This document shows, in pieces, positions 49,705 through 59,795 of a DNA stretch of 64,000 nt; position 1 is the first letter of the stretch, and every line of letters starts with the position of its first letter. The position numbers and the translations under genes were made by a program. Below the pieces are notes generated by a model. It had not been told where the DNA came from. It was given only the letters and a program-made list of their open reading frames with translations, and made no database searches. Source of the stretch: JABFSS01 sp964449445 (GTDB taxonomy: Bacteria; Patescibacteriota; Gracilibacteria; Peribacterales; Peribacteraceae); NCBI GenBank assembly GCA_964449445.1, contig CAYUZT010000006.1:1-64000 (forward strand). The letters run 5' to 3'.

Positions 49705-51371
49705 AATCACCCGCTTGTGCACAGTGCCGACAATCATTGGAGATCACGAAGAATGATCTGAAATTCTATGATCTGGTTTCTCCAGTCATTGCGGGAAAGA
49801 AGTACCTCGTCCCTCCCCCCACACTCTGTCCCGACTGCCGCAGGCAACGGCGGCTGAGTTTTCGAAACGAACGAACGCTCTATCACCGAAAATGCGACTT
49901 CTCTGGAAAGCAGCTCATCTCAAATTTTGCGGTGGATGCCGAAAATCCCGCCTACGCGTATGAAGAATGGTGGAGTGACAAATGGGATGCAAAAAGTTTT
50001 GGCCGCGCATTCGACTGGAGCAAAACATTCTTCGACCAGTACGCCGAACTGCAGCGTGTCGTCCCGCAACTAGCACTGCTGGTCTGGAATTCCGAAAACA
50101 GCGACTACTGCAACTGTGTGGGAAACGTCAAAGACTGCTACCTCATTTTTGGCTCTGTGTACTCACAAGATTGCTACTACGGATCGCCGTACTACTCTAA
50201 AAACTGCGTCGATACGCTTCTCGTCCGAGAATGCGAGCGATGCTACGAATGCGTCGATTGCCGCAAGCTCTACGGGTGCATTGGCTGCCGGGACTGTCAC
50301 AACGGATGCGATCTGCTCTTTTGCTACGACTGTCAGAGCTGTACCGACTGCATCGGCTGTGCTGGTTTGCGGCAAAAAAAGCACTGCATCCTCAATACGC
50401 AATATACAAAAGAGGAATATGAAAAATTACGCGCAAAATTCGACCTCTCGGATCCGAAAACTCATGCGTCTCTGCGGGAAAAACTTCGCAAAATTTCCCT
50501 GGAAATCCCCCATCGGTTCATGCAGTGCGCGCAGACGGAGAACGTGAGCGGCAATTTCGTGTATCAGTCGAAGAACGTCCACGACTCGTATTATGCCGAT
50601 CGATGCGAAGATTGCGGCTACTGCGCACAGGTGGTAGATCTGAAAGACTGTCATGATAACAATTACACCGAAGAGAACGAGCGTTGCTATGAGTACATCG
50701 GTAACTACCAGAACAATCACCTTCTCTTCTCCCGTTTCTCCAATCATGTGTCAGAGAGCATGTACTGCGATAGCTGTTTCACGAGCAAGAATCTTTTTGG
50801 ATGCATCGGGCTGCGGAATTCTGAGTACTGCATCCTTAATAAACAGTACACGAAGGACGAATATGAAGACCTTGTTCCGAAAATCATCGCCTACATGCAA
50901 AAAACGGGAGAATGGGGAGAATTCTGGCCCACGCGGATCAGTCCCTTCGGCTATAACGAGACAGTCGCGCAGGAATACTTCCCGCTCACGCAAAAAGACA
51001 CGAAGAAAAACGGGTGGAAATGGCATACGGAAGAAGAATCGAGCGAAAAGTACCTGGGACCGACAGTGGAAATCCCCCGGAAGATTGAAGATGTGACGGA
51101 AGAGATCTGTCAGAAAATTCTGCTGTGTGACGTGACCGAACGACCGTACAAAATCATCCCGCAGGAATTGAAGTTCTATAAGGAGATGGGCATTCCGATT
51201 CCCCGCAGCTGTCCCGATGAACGTCATAGAGAACGCATGGCACTCCGTAATCCTCGCACGCTGTGGGCGCGAGCATGTTCCAAGTGCGGCAAGGAGATCC
51301 GGACAACGTATGCGCCCGATCGACCGGAAATCGTCTACTGCGAAGAGTGTTATCTCGCTACTGTGTACTAA
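49701..51371 (+). CDS. Cysteine-rich zinc-ribbon/ladder protein, copy 5
   Basis: 556 aa from the ATG at 49701, which overlaps the stop of copy 4 by 4 bp (ATGA), so the two are probably translationally coupled. Ribbon C6/C9 (PACAQCRQSLEIT) with LCPDCR, ladder 1 with DCRKLYGCIGCRDC, ladder 2 with LFGCIGLRNSEYC, then GEWGEFWPTRISPFGYNET, and a C-terminal ribbon ending ECYLATVY. No trace of a secretion signal. Confidence 0.85.
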   Translation: MKSPACAQCRQSLEITKNDLKFYDLVSPVIAGKKYLVPPPTLCPDCRRQRRLSFRNERTLYHRKCDFSGKQLISNFAVDAENPAYAYEEWWSDKWDAKSFGRAFDWSKTFFDQYAELQRVVPQLALLVWNSENSDYCNCVGNVKDCYLIFGSVYSQDCYYGSPYYSKNCVDTLLVRECERCYECVDCRKLYGCIGCRDCHNGCDLLFCYDCQSCTDCIGCAGLRQKKHCILNTQYTKEEYEKLRAKFDLSDPKTHASLREKLRKISLEIPHRFMQCAQTENVSGNFVYQSKNVHDSYYADRCEDCGYCAQVVDLKDCHDNNYTEENERCYEYIGNYQNNHLLFSRFSNHVSESMYCDSCFTSKNLFGCIGLRNSEYCILNKQYTKDEYEDLVPKIIAYMQKTGEWGEFWPTRISPFGYNETVAQEYFPLTQKDTKKNGWKWHTEEESSEKYLGPTVEIPRKIEDVTEEICQKILLCDVTERPYKIIPQELKFYKEMGIPIPRSCPDERHRERMALRNPRTLWARACSKCGKEIRTTYAPDRPEIVYCEECYLATVY

Positions 51372-51373
51372 CC

Positions 51374-53050
51374 ATGCCAAATACTTGCACACAATGTCGG
51401 CAATCCTTCGAGATTACGAGTGAAGATCTCGCATTTTATGAGAAAGCGTCACCGATCATCAATGGAAAGACATACTTGATTCCCTCCCCGACCCTCTGTC
51501 CCGACTGCCGCGTGCAGCGGCGCATGGGGTGGCGCAATGACCGCACGTTCTACCATCGTAAATGTGATTTATCGGGAAAGCAGATCATCAGCCTCTACCC
51601 GCCGGTGACGCCGTTCCCTGTGTACCACCAGAGCGAGTGGTACAGCGACAAATGGGACCCGATGACCTACGGCCGTTCCTTCGATTTCTCACGTCCATTC
51701 TTCGATCAGTGGAAAGAATTGATGAACACGGTGCCGCGCCTGGGCATTGATATCGTGAATTGCGAGAACAGTGACTACTGCAACTACTGTGGGGATGATA
51801 AAAACTGCTATTTGGATATCGCTGGCGAAGCCAACGAAGACTGCTACTTCGATCTCTTCACCAAATACAGCAAGAACTGCGTCGACTGTACCTTCGCGTA
51901 CAACTCCACCCTCTGCTACGAATGTATTCAGGTCTACAACTGTTACAACGTCCGGTATTCACAGTACATGGAGGATTGTTCTGATTGCGCGCTGTGCTTT
52001 GACTGCAAAGGGTCGCGTAATTGTCTCCTCTGCATCAATCAGCGCAACAAGGAGTACTGCATTCTGAATCAACAATATTCAAAAGAGGAGTTCCAGAAAA
52101 AACTCTCCGAGTTGAAGCTGAATTCTTGGAAAGGATTACAAGCGGTCTTCGCGCTCTGGAAGAAGATGCGTATCGAGAAAGGCATCTACCGCGATATGTA
52201 CAACCTGAGCTGCGAGAATGTGATCGGCAATGACGTGAAAAATTCCAAGAGCTGCCGCCACTGCTTCAATGTGACTAACAGCGAAGACGGCGCGTACCTC
52301 TACGACGTACTCGATGCGAAAGATTGCCAGGATATGAACTATTCCCTCTACAAGCCCGAGCTCGCCTACGACACGATCTCCACTCTGCAGATGCGCTCCT
52401 CGGCGTTCAATATGGCCTCACATTACTGCTCGAGCGTCTTCTACTGCGATCTCACGAACAATTCCAAGAACCTCTTTGGCTGCATCGGCCTTAATCACAA
52501 GGAGTACTGCATCCTGAACAAGCAGTACACAAAGAAAGAGTACGAGGAGCTTCTGCCGAAGATCATTACACATATGGAGACGACGAAAGAATGGGGAAAT
52601 TTTTTCCCACTGACGATCTCCCCCTTCGGATACAACGAAACCGTTGCTCAGGAGTATATGCCGCTTAAGAAGACCGATGTGCAGTCACGCACGTGGACAT
52701 GGCGAGACGAATCTGCGGCCGATCAAGAATATTTGGGACCATCGGTTGAAATCCCCGACCGCATAGAGGACGTGAACGACGATATCACCGGAAAAATCCT
52801 GAAATGCGCCGGTTCAGGCAAACCGTTTAAGATTATTCCCCAAGAATTGAAATTCTATAAGCAGCAAGGAATTCCTATCCCGAGAAAATCGCCCCAAGAG
52901 CGTCACAAAGAACGTAATCACCTCCGTTCTCCACGAAAACTCTGGGAACGAACGTGTACGAAATGCTCGAAGAGCACCACGAGTTCCTATGCACCCGATC
53001 GGCCTGAGAAAATCTATTGTGAAGAGTGCTATTTGAAAGCCGTCTATTGA
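51374..53050 (+). CDS. Cysteine-rich zinc-ribbon/ladder protein, copy 6
   Basis: 558 aa from the ATG at 51374, which gives the family start MPNTCTQCRQSFEIT (C5/C8). Begins 2 bp after copy 5; a TGTACT word made by the last codons of copy 5 lies 4 nt before the ATG and is a weak -10 candidate. Ladder 1 has DCSDCALCFDCKGSRNC, ladder 2 NSKNLFGCIGLNHKEYC. The tail reads ECYLKAVY. Its stop overlaps the ATG of copy 7 by one base. Confidence 0.85.
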   Translation: MPNTCTQCRQSFEITSEDLAFYEKASPIINGKTYLIPSPTLCPDCRVQRRMGWRNDRTFYHRKCDLSGKQIISLYPPVTPFPVYHQSEWYSDKWDPMTYGRSFDFSRPFFDQWKELMNTVPRLGIDIVNCENSDYCNYCGDDKNCYLDIAGEANEDCYFDLFTKYSKNCVDCTFAYNSTLCYECIQVYNCYNVRYSQYMEDCSDCALCFDCKGSRNCLLCINQRNKEYCILNQQYSKEEFQKKLSELKLNSWKGLQAVFALWKKMRIEKGIYRDMYNLSCENVIGNDVKNSKSCRHCFNVTNSEDGAYLYDVLDAKDCQDMNYSLYKPELAYDTISTLQMRSSAFNMASHYCSSVFYCDLTNNSKNLFGCIGLNHKEYCILNKQYTKKEYEELLPKIITHMETTKEWGNFFPLTISPFGYNETVAQEYMPLKKTDVQSRTWTWRDESAADQEYLGPSVEIPDRIEDVNDDITGKILKCAGSGKPFKIIPQELKFYKQQGIPIPRKSPQERHKERNHLRSPRKLWERTCTKCSKSTTSSYAPDRPEKIYCEECYLKAVY

Positions 53051-54717
53051 TGGAAAAAACATGTCTCCAATGCACGGCTGTGTTTGAGATCACGAAAGAG
53101 GATCTCGTGTTCTATGAGAAAGTTTCACCGATCATTGCCGGGAAGACATATCCGATTCCACCGCCCACGCTCTGCCCCGACTGCCGCCTGCAGCGCCGAC
53201 TATGCTGGCGGAGCGAAACGAAACTCTATCATCGCAAATACGACAAGACCGGGAAGCAGATTATCTCGATGTACTCGCAGGACAAACCGCACAAGGTGTA
53301 CGCACAGGAAGAATGGTGGGGCGATGGATGGGATCCTTTCGATTATGGAAAGTCGTTTGATTCCACCCGCCCGTTCTTTGAACAATTTGGCGAACTGATT
53401 CTCCAGGTTCCACGACCATCTCTTATCTGCGAACAATCTGAAAATTGCAATTACTGTCACAACACGACATTTTCAAAAAACTCTTACCTTTGTTTTGCTG
53501 CTCTGGAAATCGAAAATTGTTACTACGATTACATCCTCGTCAAATGCAGGGATGCCATCGACTGCCTGAGCGTGTCGGGTTCCGAACTTTGCTACCAGTG
53601 TATCAACAGCAGACAATGCTACCGCTGCTCAGATGTTCAGAATGCCATCAACTGCAGAGATTGCACGTTCTGCTTCGACTGTACGGGATGCAAAAATTGC
53701 ATCGGCTGCGTCGGTCTGCGTCAAAAAGAGTTCCATGTATTTAATGCACCCGTATCAAAAGATGAATTTGAGAAAATGCGCCGGTCCCTTGACTCCCATA
53801 CGGCATATGAGGCTTTGCGAAAGAAGTTCGGACAGCTGAAAATTGGACTGCCGCACCGTGCCAGCTTCCAGGTGAGCTGCGAAGATTGCACTGGTGATCA
53901 TATTTTCCATTCCAGGCGCTGTCTTTCCTGTTTTGAAATCGAGGACTGCGAAGACATCGCCTATTCACATAACACAAATAAATTCAAAGATTCCATGGAC
54001 GTCTTCGGTGCGATGATGGGCGGAGAATTGCAATATGACAACATTGCGGCAGGTGGAGGAGTCCATGTGATGTTTTCGTACCTCAGCTGGCATAATTCCG
54101 ACTCGTACTATCTCAATTATTGTCACAATTCGCGCGACCTCTTCGGATGCATCGGATTGCGGCAGAAGCAATACTGCATCCTGAATACGCAATATACGAA
54201 GGAAGAATACGAGCAGCTCCTCCCAAAAATCATTCAACACATGCAAAAAACAGGAGAATGGGGGCAATTCCTTCCAGTCGCTCTCTCCCCGATTGGTTAC
54301 AACGAGAGCAATGCATATAGCTTTTATCCTCTGACCCGTGATGAGTGCCTCGCGCGCGGATGGAAGTGGAATGACGAAGATGATTCTCGCGAAAAATATT
54401 TAGGACCGAGTGAGCGTATTCCCGATTCCATCGCCGACGTTACCGATGATATCTGCCAGAAAATTCTCATCTGCGAAGCAACCGGCAAGCCATACAAGAT
54501 CATTCCGCAAGAACTCGCTTTCTATAGAACGATGGCCATCCCGATCCCCAGGAAGTGTCCGGATCAGCGTCACAAAGAAAGAATGACACGCAGGAATCCC
54601 CGCAAACTCTGGAAGAGAACATGTGCAAAGTGCTCAAAGGAGATCCAGACGACGTATGCACCCAATCGTCCGGAGAAAATCTACTGTGAAGAATGCTATC
54701 TGAAGGAGGTATACTAA
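53050..54717 (+). CDS. Cysteine-rich zinc-ribbon/ladder protein, copy 7
   Basis: 555 aa; the ATG at 53050 overlaps the stop of copy 6 (TGATG). Ribbon C5/C8 (MEKTCLQCTAVFEIT) and LCPDCR; ladder 1 has NCRDCTFCFDCTGCKNC, ladder 2 NSRDLFGCIGLRQKQYC. The C-terminus ATGKPYKIIPQELAFY ... ECYLKEVY mirrors the N-terminal module (FEITKEDLVFY), showing that the two ends are related. The last codons form the -10 box of copy 8. Confidence 0.85.
   Translation: MEKTCLQCTAVFEITKEDLVFYEKVSPIIAGKTYPIPPPTLCPDCRLQRRLCWRSETKLYHRKYDKTGKQIISMYSQDKPHKVYAQEEWWGDGWDPFDYGKSFDSTRPFFEQFGELILQVPRPSLICEQSENCNYCHNTTFSKNSYLCFAALEIENCYYDYILVKCRDAIDCLSVSGSELCYQCINSRQCYRCSDVQNAINCRDCTFCFDCTGCKNCIGCVGLRQKEFHVFNAPVSKDEFEKMRRSLDSHTAYEALRKKFGQLKIGLPHRASFQVSCEDCTGDHIFHSRRCLSCFEIEDCEDIAYSHNTNKFKDSMDVFGAMMGGELQYDNIAAGGGVHVMFSYLSWHNSDSYYLNYCHNSRDLFGCIGLRQKQYCILNTQYTKEEYEQLLPKIIQHMQKTGEWGQFLPVALSPIGYNESNAYSFYPLTRDECLARGWKWNDEDDSREKYLGPSERIPDSIADVTDDICQKILICEATGKPYKIIPQELAFYRTMAIPIPRKCPDQRHKERMTRRNPRKLWKRTCAKCSKEIQTTYAPNRPEKIYCEECYLKEVY
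54710..54715 (+). promoter_or_regulatory. -10 box of copy 8, inside the end of copy 7
   Basis: TATACT is formed by the last base of the Val codon, the Tyr codon and the first two bases of the stop region of copy 7 (GAGGTATACTAA), 6 nt before the ATG at 54722. Confidence 0.6.
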
Positions 54718-54721
54718 CCTC

Positions 54722-56386
54722 ATGCCGAATTCCTGCACAGAATGCGCAGCAACATGGAACGTGAGTTCTCGCGATCAGGCGTTCTATGATCAGATGAACG
54801 TGCCGCCGCCGAAATCCTGCCCCGATTGCCGCTTGATGCGCAGGCTCGTGGAAAGGAACGCGCGAACGCTCTACAAACGGAAATGTGATCTGACCGGCAA
54901 AGATTTTATTTCTCCCTACCATCCCGATCACTCGTTTCCCGTCTATACTCCCGATGCTTGGTGGAGTGACGGATGGGATGAAATGAAGTACGGACACGAT
55001 ATCGACTTCTCTCGTCCCTTTTTCGAGCAATTCTCACAGTTGCTCAACGCCGTTCCCCATCAGGGACAGTTTGTGGTCCCGGGCACCATGCAGAACAGTG
55101 ACTACGTGAACTGCGCGGGGTACTTGAAGGACTGCTATTTGATCGCCGAAACCGATTACAACGAGCACTGCTACTACGGTAACCGGATTTTTCACAATAA
55201 ATCGATGGTCGACTGCAGCAATGTCTACGAGAACGAGCTCTGCTATGAATCCATCGACTGCATCAAATGCTACGGACTGCGCTTCTGTCAGGAATGCCAA
55301 AATTGCAGCGAAAGTTTTTTCCTGGATAACTGCATCGGCTGCCGCGACTGCATCGGCTGCATCAATCTGCGGCAAAAGCAGTACTGCATCCTGAACAAGC
55401 AGCTGACGAAGGAGGAATATGAGCGACAGAAAGCGGGGCTCAAGCTCAACACCTACGATGGAGTCCAGAAGATGCGGAAAGATGCCGACACGTTCTTTGC
55501 GACCCAGCCGCACAAGTCCGTCCAGAACGAACACAACGAGCGTTCGAGCGGCAACCACCTGTACGACTCCAAGGACGCCGAGGACTGCTACGACTGTAAA
55601 GATCTGGAAGACTGTGTACGCTGCGCCCGCACATTCTCGGTGAAATCTTCAATGGATTACACTTCGTGGGGAGATAAATCTGAATTGATGTACCAGTGTG
55701 CCTCCAGCGGCGATAACGCCTACAACTTAAAGTTCTGCACCACCTGCACCACCAATAACAGCAATTTGGAATACTGCGCGCATTGTTCGGGCTGCTCCGA
55801 TTGTTTTGGCTGCGTCGGCACACGGAAGAAGAAGTACTGCATCTTCAACAAGCAGTATTCCAAGGAAGAGTACGCGACACTGCGAGACCAATTGATCGCG
55901 CATATGAAAAAATCAGGTGAATGGGGAGAATTTTTCCCGAAGTCCCTTTGTCCCTTCGCCTACAACGAGACGATTGCCATGGAATACTTCCCATTGACGA
56001 AAGAAGAAGCGATCAAACGCGGATACCACTGGCGGGACGAGCAGATCGAAAAACCCGATGTTCCTAAAGTGATCCGTGCCGAGCAGTTACCGCAGTCTAT
56101 CGGTGAGATTCCCGATGATGTACTCAACTGGGCTGTCACATGCCTTGTCTCAAAGAGACCGTTTCGGATCATCAAACAAGAACTCGCATTTTATCGGCAG
56201 CTGGATCTGCCATTGCCGCGTAAACATCCCGATGAGCGGCACAAAGAGCGCATTGCCCGGCGTTCCGGCGTTAAACTGTTTCCGCGCGCGTGTGCGAAAT
56301 GCAGGAAGCAGATGCAAACAACCTATGCTCCTGAGAGGTCGGATATTGTCTATTGTGAAGATTGCTACCTCAAAGAGGTGTATTAG
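54722..56386 (+). CDS. Cysteine-rich zinc-ribbon/ladder protein, copy 8
   Basis: 554 aa. Ribbon C5/C8 (MPNSCTECAATWNV) and SCPDCR, ladder 1 with NCSESFFLDNCIGCRDCIGC, ladder 2 with CAHCSGCSDCFGCVGTRKKKYC, GEWGEFFPKSLCPFAYNET, and a C-terminal ribbon ending DCYLKEVY. The gene begins 4 bp after copy 7. As in the other copies, the region WWSDGWDEMKYGHDIDFSRP after the N-terminal ribbon is strongly conserved and rich in aromatic and acidic residues. Confidence 0.85.
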   Translation: MPNSCTECAATWNVSSRDQAFYDQMNVPPPKSCPDCRLMRRLVERNARTLYKRKCDLTGKDFISPYHPDHSFPVYTPDAWWSDGWDEMKYGHDIDFSRPFFEQFSQLLNAVPHQGQFVVPGTMQNSDYVNCAGYLKDCYLIAETDYNEHCYYGNRIFHNKSMVDCSNVYENELCYESIDCIKCYGLRFCQECQNCSESFFLDNCIGCRDCIGCINLRQKQYCILNKQLTKEEYERQKAGLKLNTYDGVQKMRKDADTFFATQPHKSVQNEHNERSSGNHLYDSKDAEDCYDCKDLEDCVRCARTFSVKSSMDYTSWGDKSELMYQCASSGDNAYNLKFCTTCTTNNSNLEYCAHCSGCSDCFGCVGTRKKKYCIFNKQYSKEEYATLRDQLIAHMKKSGEWGEFFPKSLCPFAYNETIAMEYFPLTKEEAIKRGYHWRDEQIEKPDVPKVIRAEQLPQSIGEIPDDVLNWAVTCLVSKRPFRIIKQELAFYRQLDLPLPRKHPDERHKERIARRSGVKLFPRACAKCRKQMQTTYAPERSDIVYCEDCYLKEVY

Positions 56387-56424
56387 GAGGCTTGCCGCGG
56401 CGAAGTAATTTGCGCGAAGCCGGG

Positions 56425-56430
56425 TATACT
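56425..56430 (+). promoter_or_regulatory. -10 box of copy 9
   Basis: TATACT, 9 nt before the ATG at 56440, in the 53-bp gap after copy 8. Confidence 0.55.
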
Positions 56431-56439
56431 GACTCTCCT

Positions 56440-58095
56440 ATGGAGCGGACATGCAGACTCACGGGAAAGACGTTCACCGCTTTGCCCCAAGAAATCGCAT
56501 TGTGCGAGAGCTTGAACGTTCCCCTCTCCGATATCTGCCCTGAGGAACGTCTGCGCATTTGCATGGCGGAACGCAATGAGTGGAAGCGCTACCATCGAAC
56601 GTGCGATAAGACCGGCACTCCTATAATCAGCGGCTACCCGCCGGGAAGTCCGTACACGATTTATCGAAACGACATCTGGTGGGGCGATAGTTGGGAAGCT
56701 CTTGAGTACGGCCGGGAGTTCAATTTCTTTAAACCCTTCTTCGAGCAGTTCCTCGCACTCCAGAACGTGGTCCCGCGCGAAGGCACCTCGGTCTTCCAGT
56801 GCGAAAACTGCGATTACAACAGCCATGTCCGATTTTCGCGCAACTGCTACCTCAATTCACTCGCAGCCAACTGCGAAGATATCTACTACAGTTACTGGAC
56901 GGTGAGAGGGAAGAACTGCATCGACTGCGCGTATACCAACGACTGCACGCTCTGCTACGAAGTGATCGACGTGAATAATTCCTATGGTTGCATCGCTCTG
57001 CAGGATTCCAGTAACTGCAGCGACTGTTTTTTCTCGTATCAACTCACCGGGTGCCAAAATTGTCTGTTCTGCACGAACCTGGCCAACAAGACGTACCACA
57101 TTCGCAACAAGCCCTGCGGGAAAGAAGAGTTCGCACAAGCGAAGAAAGCGCTTTTGAACGGGTCACACACCCAGTGGCAGAAAGCCTACGACGAGTGGCG
57201 GATCATCCGCAGGGCATGCGTGCACCGGCCTGTGCACATGCTTCACTGCGAGAACGTGTCGGGCGATCACATCTACAATTCCCGAAACTGCACGGAATGT
57301 TTTGAGGGAACGAACTGCGAAGACTGCGCATTCACAGTGTCGCTCGGCGACTCCAAGAATGTCTGCAGTGGCTACTCCACCGGCTGGCCGGGCAGCGAGC
57401 TCGTCTACTTTTCCAGTATGACGCGCGGCGGAACGGATCTCGCCTACTGCACGTACAGCTGGTTCTGCAGCAATATGCGGTACTGCGACAGCTGCCAAAG
57501 TTCCCACAATTGCTTTGGCTGCGTTGGTCTGCGTCAAAAGCAGTACTGCATTCTCAATAAGCAATACTCGAAGGAAGAATACGAATCGCTGAAAGCAAAG
57601 ATCATCGAGCACATGAAGAGCTCTGGCGAATGGGGCCATTTCTTCCCGTTGAACTCCTTCCCTCACGCGTACAACGAAACAGCAGCACAAGATCGCATGC
57701 CGCTCTCCAAAAAAGATGCGGTCGCCATGAGTTTCCGCTGGAGTGAGTATGAAGAAGATCCACCCGCAATGAAAAAAATCGTTTCACCAGCACAATTGCC
57801 GGACGGGCTCGCGCAGATCTCTGATGAGATCCTCGACTGGGCGATCCGCTGTCAAAAGAGCAGTCGACCGTTCCGCATCATCAAACAGGAACTCGATTTC
57901 TACCATCGTTTTGGACTCCCACTGCCGCGCATGCACCCAACGGAACGCCACTTGTATCGCATGTCTCAACGCAACCCCATCACCCTGTGGAAGCGGGCAT
58001 GCATGAAGTGCGGAAAGGAGATTCGGACGACCTACTCGCCCGAAAGCACTGAGAAAATGTATTGCGAGGAGTGCTATTTAAAAGAGGTATACTGA
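56440..58095 (+). CDS. Cysteine-rich ladder protein, copy 9, with swapped N-terminal module
   Basis: 551 aa from the ATG at 56440. The body is normal for the family (ladder 1 SNCSDCFFSYQLTGCQNC, ladder 2 HNCFGCVGLRQKQYC, C-terminal ribbon ending ECYLKEVY), but the start MERTCRLTGKTFTALPQEIA ... ICPEERLR lacks the CxxC...CPxC ribbon. It resembles instead the C-terminal half-module of the other copies (CEVTGKPFKI..QEL...P..RH..R). The N-terminal metal site is therefore absent or altered. Domain exchange or gene conversion is the likely origin. Confidence 0.85.
   Translation: MERTCRLTGKTFTALPQEIALCESLNVPLSDICPEERLRICMAERNEWKRYHRTCDKTGTPIISGYPPGSPYTIYRNDIWWGDSWEALEYGREFNFFKPFFEQFLALQNVVPREGTSVFQCENCDYNSHVRFSRNCYLNSLAANCEDIYYSYWTVRGKNCIDCAYTNDCTLCYEVIDVNNSYGCIALQDSSNCSDCFFSYQLTGCQNCLFCTNLANKTYHIRNKPCGKEEFAQAKKALLNGSHTQWQKAYDEWRIIRRACVHRPVHMLHCENVSGDHIYNSRNCTECFEGTNCEDCAFTVSLGDSKNVCSGYSTGWPGSELVYFSSMTRGGTDLAYCTYSWFCSNMRYCDSCQSSHNCFGCVGLRQKQYCILNKQYSKEEYESLKAKIIEHMKSSGEWGHFFPLNSFPHAYNETAAQDRMPLSKKDAVAMSFRWSEYEEDPPAMKKIVSPAQLPDGLAQISDEILDWAIRCQKSSRPFRIIKQELDFYHRFGLPLPRMHPTERHLYRMSQRNPITLWKRACMKCGKEIRTTYSPESTEKMYCEECYLKEVY
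58088..58093 (+). promoter_or_regulatory. -10 box of copy 10, inside the end of copy 9
   Basis: TATACT from the final GAGGTATACTGA codons of copy 9, 6 nt before the ATG at 58100. Confidence 0.6.
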
Positions 58096-58099
58096 GTTC

Positions 58100-59788
58100 A
58101 TGCAGCACGCATGCAGCAACTGCAAAGCAGCATTCGAGATCCCTCAGGACGATCTCGACTTTTACGATCGTGTGTCACCGGTGATTGCCGCGAAGAAGTA
58201 TGCAATTCCACCGCCAACCCATTGTCCCGACTGTCGGCAGCAACGCCGGCTCGCGCAGTGCAATGAGTTCAATCTCTACCCGGGTGAATGCGGTCTCTGT
58301 AAAAAGCGAACACTTACGCAATTTCCGAAAGACAGTGGAATTCCCTACTACTGCCGAGAATGCTGGCACAGTGATACGTGGGATGCACTCTCGTATGGAC
58401 GAGATATCGACTTCTCACGCCCATTCTTTGAACAACTCTCCGAGTTAAAACGGGCGGTGCCGTCACTCGCGCTCGATGTACAAGGAGAACTGACAAATTC
58501 CGAGTACATCCATTTTGCAGGCAGCTCGAAGAATTGCTATCTGATCATGCACGCAGACTTCTGCGAAGATTGCATGTACGGATACGGCTTCAAACATAAT
58601 CGTTCCTGCATCGACGGCTTTTACAATCTCCAATGCGAACGGTGCTACGACTGCATCGATATTCTCAAATGCTATAACCTCATCCACTGCCAAGACTGTA
58701 CCAACTGCTCTGATGGAGCATTCTTACGTGACTGCATTGGCTGCAGAAATTGCTTCCTCTGCGTGGGACAACGAAATAAGGAATTCTGCTTTGGCAATGA
58801 GCAAATGACGCGTGAACAGTATGAGAAGAAAATCAAAGAGCACGGCCTGCGTTCTCATCGTCAGTACCAAGAATGTGCTACTCAACGAAGGAATCTGGAA
58901 GCTACTCACCCGTTCAAATTCTTCCAGGGAAACAACATCGAAAGCAGCACCGGGGATCATTTGAATAACTGTAAGAATGTTTACCAGAGCTTCGATTGTG
59001 AAAACGTGGAGCAGGGAAAATTCCTCTACCAGATCGTCACCGGTGCCAAAGATGTGCAAGATATCTATCAGTATGGTCTCAACTTGCAACAATCATACGA
59101 GTGCGCGATTGTCGGAGAAAACAGTTATCATTTGCTCTTTACCTACGGTGGTCATACGGCCTCAGACCTGGTGTATTGCTGGTACGCAGAGCGGAGCAAG
59201 TCGTGCTTCGGATGCGTAAACCTCTCACAGAAAAAACATTGCATCTTCAATAAGCAATACACGCCGGAAGAATATGATGCATTGGTCCCGAAGATCATCG
59301 AACATATGAAAAAGACAGGTGAATGGGGTCAATTCCTTCCCATGAATATTTCACCATTCGGTTATAACAGGACAACTGCACAGCAATATTACCCTCTCGA
59401 AAAATCCGACGCTTTAGAGAAAAACGCGTGTTGGGATGATATTGATTTACCAGTGCCGGAAGCAACGAAGGTGATTCCCGCGGAGCGCTTACCCGATGAC
59501 ATCAAAGACATTCCCGATGATGTGCTCAACTGGGCGATCACATGTGAGGTCACTGGCCGACCGTTCAAAATCCAGCCTCAGGAATTGCGCTTTCTTCGCG
59601 AGTTCGGACTTCCACTACCCCGCCGCGCTTGGCATCAGCGTCACCTTGATCGTTTTCAAGCTCGAAATCCAAGAAAATTCTGGAACAGGACGTGTGGGAA
59701 GTGCCAGAAAGCCATTCAGACAACCTACGCACCAAACAGGCCCGAGATTGTGTATTGTGAAAATTGCTACCTTTCCGAAGTATATTAG
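58100..59788 (+). CDS. Cysteine-rich zinc-ribbon/ladder protein, copy 10
   Basis: 562 aa. Ribbon C5/C8 (MQHACSNCKAAFEIP) and HCPDCR; ladder 1 with NCSDGAFLRDCIGCRNC, ladder 2 with KSCFGCVNLSQKKHC; C-terminal ribbon ending NCYLSEVY. The DNA for DLDFYDRVSPVIAAKKYAIP (about 58148-58212) is nearly identical to that of copy 11 at about 60494-60558, the highest local identity between copies that I noticed. A tail fragment of another copy follows this gene. Confidence 0.85.
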   Translation: MQHACSNCKAAFEIPQDDLDFYDRVSPVIAAKKYAIPPPTHCPDCRQQRRLAQCNEFNLYPGECGLCKKRTLTQFPKDSGIPYYCRECWHSDTWDALSYGRDIDFSRPFFEQLSELKRAVPSLALDVQGELTNSEYIHFAGSSKNCYLIMHADFCEDCMYGYGFKHNRSCIDGFYNLQCERCYDCIDILKCYNLIHCQDCTNCSDGAFLRDCIGCRNCFLCVGQRNKEFCFGNEQMTREQYEKKIKEHGLRSHRQYQECATQRRNLEATHPFKFFQGNNIESSTGDHLNNCKNVYQSFDCENVEQGKFLYQIVTGAKDVQDIYQYGLNLQQSYECAIVGENSYHLLFTYGGHTASDLVYCWYAERSKSCFGCVNLSQKKHCIFNKQYTPEEYDALVPKIIEHMKKTGEWGQFLPMNISPFGYNRTTAQQYYPLEKSDALEKNACWDDIDLPVPEATKVIPAERLPDDIKDIPDDVLNWAITCEVTGRPFKIQPQELRFLREFGLPLPRRAWHQRHLDRFQARNPRKFWNRTCGKCQKAIQTTYAPNRPEIVYCENCYLSEVY

Positions 59789-59795
59789 CAATTTT

